Shown: in pieces, positions 32,803 to 39,159 of the stretch
Layout of the letters: each line of letters begins with the position of its first letter
Position numbering within the stretch: the stretch's first letter is position 1
Virus record (IMG/VR): IMGVR_UViG_3300023184_000034
Span: 62,001 to 126,000 of that record
Strand: one strand, 5' to 3'
Length of the DNA: 64,000 bases
DNA from: a virus
The notes under the pieces: generated by a model
Database searches by the model: none
What the model was told of the DNA's origin: nothing
What the model saw: only the letters and a program-made list of their open reading frames with translations
Program-made: the position numbers and the translations under genes

Positions 32803-34496
32803 TTTTTTACCTGTAATTCTAGCTGGTTTAATTTTGATTCCTCGTCATCACCCCATTCGGGTTCGTCGTCTGATTGTACAGTATCTTCATTGTCTTCTAC
32901 AAAGAATTCGGAGAACTTGCCGCTGGCGTTAACTGTTTTCTTACCAATAGCACCTCGGGTACCAGGAATAGCTTGCCAAAATTTATCAAAGCCGTCAATA
33001 ATTGCCAGTGCTGTTTCTTGATCTGTCGCACTAAAAATAGCATCAACAACATCTTTGAAGTAAACACGTTCAAACTTTTCGTCCACCAGCATTGCAGGAC
33101 ACAGTCCAGAATCGTATTGCCGATTGGCTTCCTGCACACTGTTCAAATGCAACCACACATTATGTCCCATCATGATTGCATATGTAAAACTATCCCAACT
33201 GGTTTTGCCTTCCTTACCAATCTTATTCAAATCACCCGGACCGTAGATACAAATATCTTTCACTTCGACACCGTCCATTAATGGGCTAGTGGTAAACGAT
33301 TCAAAATGCTTGTCTTGCACCACTACTTCTTGGAAGAGACGAGTATCCTTGGCATATTTTTTGTTGTCAAGAGACGGCAACATGCGGTAAAGCCATTTTT
33401 GTCTGTCTTCAATCTCTGTTTGGACATAGATTTGTCCGTTTGCTGTTGCGAGGAAGGGACTTGCGCAATCAAAAGATATGGTAAAGTTTTCATTATGATA
33501 TTTCCTAATAGCTCGTTGTATGTCAGTTAATAACAATGCCCACTCTAGTTTAGAGGTGCCTAGGAAGTGCATCCAGTCTTGATGACCTTTTTCAAGAAGT
33601 CCATCAAACTTCAATGCCACTAATCTACGTAACACTAAATCAACGTCGCACATGTTTTGTCCACCCATGGCCCATCCGTTGAACGGTTTATCATACTTTG
33701 TTGGATCGCAAAAGTCTTTCATTTGCTGATACCAGTCGTTTGCTTGTTTATGGTTTTCGCCTTGCAATACGTTCAAGAACTTACAAGCACCTGTACGATG
33801 TTTGATAAAATATTCGTTATTGTATTTTGTAGCTGCCACTGCTTGATCGTAGTCACCAACTCCGCTGTTTTTAGCACCTACTGGGCTACGACCAACCCAT
33901 GCTGGAATATCCAGTACCATGCCATAGTCCATGAGTGCATCCATCCATGCCAACACTTGCCCACGTTTCTTTTGTGCTGCATCTAGTTTGGCTTGATAAA
34001 GTTTAACATGATCAATCTTATTGTACTTGGGATTACCGTTTTTATCAGTTTTAGGATGACCGGTGGGATGTAATTGCGGTACTAATTCCACACCCTTGGA
34101 CACAGCTTCGGCCATGCGTTGTGCAACTACTGCACCATTAGGATCATTCCACTCACCTTCCCACACACCTTTACCAATCTGAAATCCGCCCGAGTCACCT
34201 AATACCCAACTGGTACTACGGTCTCTATTACGAAACATGTCTTCACTGGGATCAGGTTTTGTCAAATCCAAGTTGGCATGCCCTGCGGAATACAAACAAT
34301 GGTCGAAATAAAATGCCGCATTGGGATTCAAATAGTTCATGGCTTCAATGCCCATGGGTCCAAAACTGGCAGGTATACGTGCAGGATCCACATAGTTACT
34401 GTAACGTTGTTTGCCTATATACGTGCTGTAAAAGCCTGACGTTGCCGGCAAGAAATATGCATAATCGCTTTGAGCTGCTGTCAGATTTTTATTCAT
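32799..34496 (-). CDS. dpdA: DpdA-like DNA-guanine transglycosylase (TGT superfamily)
   Basis: The 565-aa protein carries the TGT active-site series in order: DSGGFQ (101-106, first catalytic Asp 101), VLDIPAW (194-200), NVLQGEN (242-248), GWAMGG (274-279), MHFLGTSK (309-316) and SFDCASP (341-347), where D343 fits the nucleophile that attacks the glycosidic bond. The CxCxxC zinc motif of tRNA enzymes is not seen. TGT relatives next to deazaguanine genes in phages are DpdA enzymes that exchange guanine for preQ0 or a derivative in DNA and so block restriction. The C-terminal ~150 residues are extra and end in an acidic tail. It starts on the last base of the clamp stop codon. Confidence 0.85.
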   Translation of the reverse strand: MNKNLTAAQSDYAYFLPATSGFYSTYIGKQRYSNYVDPARIPASFGPMGIEAMNYLNPNAAFYFDHCLYSAGHANLDLTKPDPSEDMFRNRDRSTSWVLGDSGGFQIGKGVWEGEWNDPNGAVVAQRMAEAVSKGVELVPQLHPTGHPKTDKNGNPKYNKIDHVKLYQAKLDAAQKKRGQVLAWMDALMDYGMVLDIPAWVGRSPVGAKNSGVGDYDQAVAATKYNNEYFIKHRTGACKFLNVLQGENHKQANDWYQQMKDFCDPTKYDKPFNGWAMGGQNMCDVDLVLRRLVALKFDGLLEKGHQDWMHFLGTSKLEWALLLTDIQRAIRKYHNENFTISFDCASPFLATANGQIYVQTEIEDRQKWLYRMLPSLDNKKYAKDTRLFQEVVVQDKHFESFTTSPLMDGVEVKDICIYGPGDLNKIGKEGKTSWDSFTYAIMMGHNVWLHLNSVQEANRQYDSGLCPAMLVDEKFERVYFKDVVDAIFSATDQETALAIIDGFDKFWQAIPGTRGAIGKKTVNASGKFSEFFVEDNEDTVQSDDEPEWGDDEESKLNQLELQVKK

Positions 34497-35227
34497 TATT
34501 TAGATTGTGCTGGCAAAATGTAGTCATACACAGTAATGCCACTGTCGACAGTGATGTTTAATGCACCTGCATCAGCAATACGCATAGAAATATCGCCGGG
34601 CAAGTTCAAAATACTTTGAATGGCTGTGACAGGCCATGACCATGTTTGTTTTAATTTACCATTTACACCTGCTTGGAACACAAAGTTACCAGCATGTGTA
34701 CTTGCATCTCCAAAACTAAACACTAGGTTACCATCTTTGGTGGACACTTGAAATGTCTTTTCATCACTGTGAGCTGCACTTTGGAATTTAAACTTCTGTA
34801 TACTGGCCATACTGGGTTTAAAGTCAATGTCCCATGTTGCGCCTTTGAACTTGACAGTTTTCAACTTTTCATTGATAATGTCTTGGTTCATAAAACGATA
34901 ATCGTTTTCAAAGTCTCCTGCGCCGTTTTGGAAATGTAATCCTGTTGGAATTGTTTCTCCATTACGTTCTTGCTTAACTACTTTAATAGTAAAGTTTTCT
35001 TTGTATTCTGGACATTTGAGAATAATGTCTAACCTGTTAAGGTTAGGCATACCAAATGTGCCTTCAAAGTCCTCTACTGGTGCTTTGGCTTTTGCTGTTA
35101 AGATAACGCTACGGTCTTCAGCCATTGATTCGATCACCGCTTCTTTTTCTGTTGCACTAATTTTAACCAACGGCAAAAAGCCCAAGTTATGTGTATGTGC
35201 CACTAGGTCTTGTAAAAAGTCTTTCAT
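34496..35227 (-). CDS. 45: Sliding clamp (T4 gp45-like)
   Basis: The start at 35227 (MKDFLQDLVAHTHNLG) has GGAG six bases upstream; an ATG 12 bases earlier coincides with the predicted transcript start and cannot be used well. The 243-aa protein is the size of gp45 and has the repeated clamp-type beta strands (LTAKAKAPVEDFEG, NLVFSFGDASTHAGN, PGDISMRIADAGALNITVDS, then ITVYDYILPA). gp45 holds the polymerase on DNA and activates late transcription. The polymerase gene lies upstream and the clamp loader at 62.5 kb. It is the first gene of the operon containing dpdA. Confidence 0.85.
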   Translation of the reverse strand: MKDFLQDLVAHTHNLGFLPLVKISATEKEAVIESMAEDRSVILTAKAKAPVEDFEGTFGMPNLNRLDIILKCPEYKENFTIKVVKQERNGETIPTGLHFQNGAGDFENDYRFMNQDIINEKLKTVKFKGATWDIDFKPSMASIQKFKFQSAAHSDEKTFQVSTKDGNLVFSFGDASTHAGNFVFQAGVNGKLKQTWSWPVTAIQSILNLPGDISMRIADAGALNITVDSGITVYDYILPAQSK

Positions 35228-35245
35228 ATTATTCTCCATCTTTGT

Positions 35246-35274
35246 AGTATATAGGTTTTGTGTGACTATGTCAA
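35246..35274 (-). promoter_or_regulatory. Consensus sigma70 promoter for the clamp-dpdA operon
   Basis: TTGACA (35274-35269) abuts the stop codon of the upstream gene; a 17-base spacer and TATACT (35251-35246) follow on the minus strand. The predicted start is near 35239, giving a leader of about a dozen bases that contains the GGAG site. Confidence 0.85.
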
Positions 35275-36045
35275 TTATTTTCTAACTCTTTTATTATATT
35301 TTATTGCCGATTCTAAAATACTTACTGATGTACTCAGTCGGTCGGAATACCATACAAACGCATTTGTGTCTTTGGAAAAACAAGATCCTCCAAAACCACG
35401 AAGCCCATCTGGACCAGGCACTTGCATGTGACTTGATCCAATCCTGTTGTCAAGTTTAAGTAAACTGATCACAGTATCAAAATCAACGTTATTAGCAATA
35501 CACATATCATGCAATTGATTAAAAAATGCCACTTTGACACTTAGAAAACAATTGGTTGCATATTTGACCATGCTGGCTTCTGCAACAGTACAGTGGAAAG
35601 ATGATTTGAGTTTTGGCAATGACTCAAAAAAGAGATCTCGCCACATAACTGTATCAATATTTTCTCCACCCAGTATCATGTATGTTTGATTTTTAAAGTC
35701 TTCATCTGCAGTAGAGGCTCTTAAAAATTCTGGACTATAGCAAATACCATGTTTGGGATAAGATGCCATTAGCTTATTTAGGTAATCTGGTACAATTGTG
35801 CATTTAATCAACACTGGCATTGTTTCAGGAATAGTATCCATCACACTGTGTACTTGACTAACATCGCAATCACCCAGTATAGTTGCAGGAGTTCCCACGC
35901 AAATAATTACGCCATCTGCATTTTTATAATCGGACACTATACTATTGTTGATCTGTGGATCAACGATGTGTATAAAATTTTTATCTTTAATAGCGTTGGT
36001 AACAGCCTTGCCAACAAATCCATACCCTGCAATTATAATTTTCAT
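35275..36045 (-). CDS. Nucleotide-sugar (UDP-glucose/GDP-mannose) dehydrogenase, short form
   Basis: The 256-aa protein has the N-terminal NAD-binding motif GYGFVG (7-12), VIICVGTP, ICYSPEFLRAS, the central helix KYATNCFLSVKVAFFNQL and the catalytic-Cys motif GGSCFSKD (219-226, C222). It stops about 30 residues later, so the C-terminal sugar-nucleotide domain of cellular enzymes (390 residues or more) is absent. Short forms are known from cyanophage-type genomes by memory. It would oxidise a UDP-sugar to a uronate if active. It lies 1 base after the polymerase stop codon. Confidence 0.85.
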   Translation of the reverse strand: MKIIIAGYGFVGKAVTNAIKDKNFIHIVDPQINNSIVSDYKNADGVIICVGTPATILGDCDVSQVHSVMDTIPETMPVLIKCTIVPDYLNKLMASYPKHGICYSPEFLRASTADEDFKNQTYMILGGENIDTVMWRDLFFESLPKLKSSFHCTVAEASMVKYATNCFLSVKVAFFNQLHDMCIANNVDFDTVISLLKLDNRIGSSHMQVPGPDGLRGFGGSCFSKDTNAFVWYSDRLSTSVSILESAIKYNKRVRK

Positions 36046-36046
36046 A

Positions 36047-38716
36047 TTAAAACTCGAATAAACTGTTAAATGTATTTTTTTCTTCTGTGCTGTTGATATC
36101 CCAATTCAACACACCGATCAAGTTGTCTAATTTGTTATCAATAATTGTTTGTTCCATTTCCGCATGGTCAAACGGAAGATCTTTAAACCATTGTGGCAAT
36201 CTCAGTTCATCAACTGGATATGCAACTGACGTGAACTCTAACGGATTGGGTTTGAGTTTACACACAATAACCTTGGCACCGTCGGTTATGTTCATTGAGT
36301 ATTTGTCGTTGTACATGCGTTTGAGCGTGTTCCAATTAATACTGGCTCTAACATGACCGGGCATATTGGCCTTGCCAGCTTTCTTTTCCTTTGCTTGATA
36401 GTCTGTGATGTTGTTGGCACGTTTGGGGCTTCCTTTTTCCCAACCAGGTCTAGCTTTGAATCGAATACGAAATTCGCTGATATGATCCAACACTTGTTGT
36501 TCTGGTTTACCCATGAGAACCATTTCAAGAACATCACTTAAAAAGTTTTGAATAAATTCTGGAGTATCACTGCGTTTGAGATCCAATCCCATGGCCTTGA
36601 TCTTGCCAGCTTTGCCATCTGTGTCCGTGCGTTTGCCTTCTTTGTCATAGTACAACACTGCGTAACGCTTCTTGGTAATAAACAAACTTTTACTACCAAC
36701 AATCTCACGACCTGCTTTGATAACTTCGCCGCGAGATTTGGGACAATGGAATGTGTCCAACATAAACTGTGGAAATGTGGTATTGACTTCTTCTGCTATT
36801 TGGTCGTATAAACCAATCACAGTTTCTCTAGTCCAAGGAATAGCACCTTTATCAATGTCCTTTTGCAATGTTTTGTAAGCACTGAAATAACACGAGTCTG
36901 TATCACCGTAAATAATGGCCTTGCCTCTGTGGTCATACTCACCTGTGATAATCTCATTTACCTTTGATGCCATGTGTTTGACAATTTGTCGACCACTCAA
37001 TGTGGTTGATTGCCCGATACGCTTGTCAAAAAACCTACAACCGTTGTTGAGAATAGCACCATACAGACTGTTAAGATTAATCTTCTTGACCAGTTGACGC
37101 TTGTCCCAGTATTCTTCTTCAACTTTGTTACCACTTTTAATACATTCTTTCAGTTTGGCCTGCATCTCTTTACGTTCACTGTACCAACGTTTTAACAAGC
37201 CTGGAATGATACCTTCTTTTTCGTAAGTGAAGATTGTGCCGTTGGCACTGAGCATCCACGGCTGATTACTTTCAAATATTAATCTGTATACTTCTGCAGC
37301 ACTTAACACATCGCTGGACTTGTCTTCCCAGTCGATGGTGATGTCAGTACCTATTTCTTGTGACATAACAGCTTCAAACTCGTCACAACCAAACTTGCCT
37401 TCCCAAGCAGCCGCAAACGATTTGCCTTTGGCCAGCTGTAATTCAATGAATTCTTCTGTGCGTGTTTGACGCAGTTGTCCAATGATGGTTTCCGGACCCA
37501 TATTGAGTGCTCTAATTGCACTGGGATATAGGCTGTTGATGTCCAATGACCCAACCCAGTCCTGTATACCTTCTTTGGGCACAGCAACATACGCACCTGC
37601 GGCCGCAGTATTTTCTTCACGGTCGTCTTTCTTAACGCGATTAGGCACTTGAAACCCACGACGATGTGCTTCGTTAATGATGGCCTGTTCAGTAACAGCC
37701 ACAGCACCCATTGTGGTCTGTAGCAACACTGTGTTTTCATGTGCCAGTGTGTTGGCTAGATCCAAAAACTTCAGTTTCTTGTCTAGTCTGTCCAACAGTG
37801 ATGTATCTTGTCTGTTGTATTCAATAAACGTTTTAAAATCATTGTTGTACAACTGATCCAGTGTGCCTTCGTACTGTGTTTTACGTTCGCCCAGTTCGTA
37901 TTCAGCAATGGCATCCAGTCTGTATGTGTGACGTTCTTCATACGTGTATTTGCGATACAGTTCAAGACTGTCCAAGTGTACACGACCAATAAAGTCATAT
38001 GTAACTGATTGACGTCCAAACTTTTCGTATTCTCTGCGTTTGGGAAACTGATCAAACAAACAAAAGCGACGAGTGTCATCTTTGCTCAACACCTTGGTCA
38101 CACGGTTAACAGTGTATGGAATATCATAACCTTCACTGTTCCAACCAGTCAGTATGTCAGCATCTTGAATTAGATCTAAAAATGCATCCAACATTTCACC
38201 TTCTGTTTTAAACAGCACAGTGTTGGGGAATTCCTTAATTTCTTCTTGTGCTTGTTCCCAAGTCAATGTCTTGGGAGGCACAGCAAAACAAATTAATGTT
38301 TCCAACCATTGTAGGTGAACAGCAATTGAGGTAATGGGCATGAACGCATCATCTGGTGTGCTGTAGCCACGTTCTGGATCAAAGTCCACTTCGATGTCAA
38401 AAAACGCCACATTGAGTTTTGGAGGATCTTGATTTAAATAATGTTCACTAAGTGTAACAAAGATTGGATTAATGTCGCTTTCAAACAGTTCTTTACTGCT
38501 GTTGATAGCTTGTTCTTTGCGTAGTTCTTTGGTGTTCTTACAGACAATGCGTGTTAATGCATCTCCGTAGATTGATTGATGTTTGCCCTTGGGGTCTTTT
38601 ACATAAAAAGTATGTTTGACAGGAATGTCTCGGAACTCACGTTCACCTTTCTTGTTGCGTTCAACCACTCGAATAACATCATTCTCGCGATCAAACCATG
38701 CATCCACATAGCTCAT
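36047..38716 (-). CDS. 43: Family B DNA polymerase (T4 gp43-like)
   Basis: The start at 38716 (MSYVDAWFDREND) has AAGGAG upstream. The 889-aa enzyme matches gp43 in length. The proofreading domain shows Exo I D107-I-E109 (VAFFDIEVDFD), Exo II LTGWNSEGYDIPY and Exo III YNRQDTSLLDRL. The polymerase domain shows motif A LDINSLYPSAIRALN, motif B KKINLNSLYGAIL and motif C IYGDTDSCYF at about residue 605. No intein or interruption is seen. It replicates the genome with the clamp, clamp loader and 5' nuclease of this window. Confidence 0.97.
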   Translation of the reverse strand: MSYVDAWFDRENDVIRVVERNKKGEREFRDIPVKHTFYVKDPKGKHQSIYGDALTRIVCKNTKELRKEQAINSSKELFESDINPIFVTLSEHYLNQDPPKLNVAFFDIEVDFDPERGYSTPDDAFMPITSIAVHLQWLETLICFAVPPKTLTWEQAQEEIKEFPNTVLFKTEGEMLDAFLDLIQDADILTGWNSEGYDIPYTVNRVTKVLSKDDTRRFCLFDQFPKRREYEKFGRQSVTYDFIGRVHLDSLELYRKYTYEERHTYRLDAIAEYELGERKTQYEGTLDQLYNNDFKTFIEYNRQDTSLLDRLDKKLKFLDLANTLAHENTVLLQTTMGAVAVTEQAIINEAHRRGFQVPNRVKKDDREENTAAAGAYVAVPKEGIQDWVGSLDINSLYPSAIRALNMGPETIIGQLRQTRTEEFIELQLAKGKSFAAAWEGKFGCDEFEAVMSQEIGTDITIDWEDKSSDVLSAAEVYRLIFESNQPWMLSANGTIFTYEKEGIIPGLLKRWYSERKEMQAKLKECIKSGNKVEEEYWDKRQLVKKINLNSLYGAILNNGCRFFDKRIGQSTTLSGRQIVKHMASKVNEIITGEYDHRGKAIIYGDTDSCYFSAYKTLQKDIDKGAIPWTRETVIGLYDQIAEEVNTTFPQFMLDTFHCPKSRGEVIKAGREIVGSKSLFITKKRYAVLYYDKEGKRTDTDGKAGKIKAMGLDLKRSDTPEFIQNFLSDVLEMVLMGKPEQQVLDHISEFRIRFKARPGWEKGSPKRANNITDYQAKEKKAGKANMPGHVRASINWNTLKRMYNDKYSMNITDGAKVIVCKLKPNPLEFTSVAYPVDELRLPQWFKDLPFDHAEMEQTIIDNKLDNLIGVLNWDINSTEEKNTFNSLFEF

Positions 38717-38795
38717 AATTCTCCTTATGTCATTTAGGGCTGACAAACACCTTACATGCGGTTTATGGCCCGCTGACCCTTGCTAGCAATACTTA

Positions 38796-39053
38796 TTAGA
38801 TACGCTTGGTGATATCCAAAATTGCTTCAATCTCTTCCCAATCTGCATTATGCGCACTCCAATCACCCTTGTGAGCAATTTTGATAGCTTTGTTAATGAC
38901 ACTGGGTTTTACTTGTAATTCTTCAGCAACTGCTTTGACTGTTTCTTTCAAACCTTCTGATAGATCTTCAATTTCACGCAGCACTGTGCTGCCTTCTGAA
39001 ATCAAACGCTCTAATTTTGCCTTTTCTTCTGGACCATATGAACGACCTGACAT
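38796..39053 (-). CDS. DsbA-like small double-stranded DNA-binding protein
   Basis: The 85-aa protein is all-helical and charged. Its second half (ELQVKPSVINKAIKIAHKGD, WEEIEAILDIT) resembles T4 DsbA (89 aa), in which a similar helix pattern ends in a His-Lys-Asp stretch and an acidic helix. T4 DsbA binds late-promoter DNA and helps late transcription. It has its own promoter and an AGGAG site and lies directly upstream of the polymerase gene. The match is from remembered sequence, so it is moderate. Confidence 0.6.
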   Translation of the reverse strand: MSGRSYGPEEKAKLERLISEGSTVLREIEDLSEGLKETVKAVAEELQVKPSVINKAIKIAHKGDWSAHNADWEEIEAILDITKRI

Positions 39054-39076
39054 GCTGTCTCCTAATGTATATGCCT

Positions 39077-39105
39077 ATTATACTTTACTTATCCAGCTAA
39101 TGCAA
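39077..39105 (-). promoter_or_regulatory. Sigma70-type promoter for the DsbA-like gene
   Basis: TTGCAT (39105-39100), 17-base spacer and a perfect TATAAT (39082-39077) on the minus strand. It follows directly after the terminator of the late cluster. The leader is about 17 bases with AGGAG before the ATG at 39053. Confidence 0.65.
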
Positions 39106-39127
39106 GCGGTTAGATATTTTAGAGGTG

Positions 39128-39154
39128 AAAATGGCAGAATAAATCTGCCATTTT
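39128..39154. terminator. Bidirectional-looking terminator at the end of the late minus-strand cluster
   Basis: AAAATGGCAGA (39128-39138) and TCTGCCATTTT (39144-39154) form a perfect 11-base stem with a 5-base loop, A-rich on one side and U-rich on the other in both directions. It lies 5 bases after the stop codon of the 985-aa gene and upstream of the DsbA promoter. Confidence 0.85.
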
Positions 39155-39159
39155 ATTGA

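Noticed and set aside
38717-38795. Gap upstream of the DNA polymerase as a gp43 autoregulatory hairpin
   Set aside because: Only a short direct repeat (GCTGAC) was found, no clear hairpin at the ribosome site.
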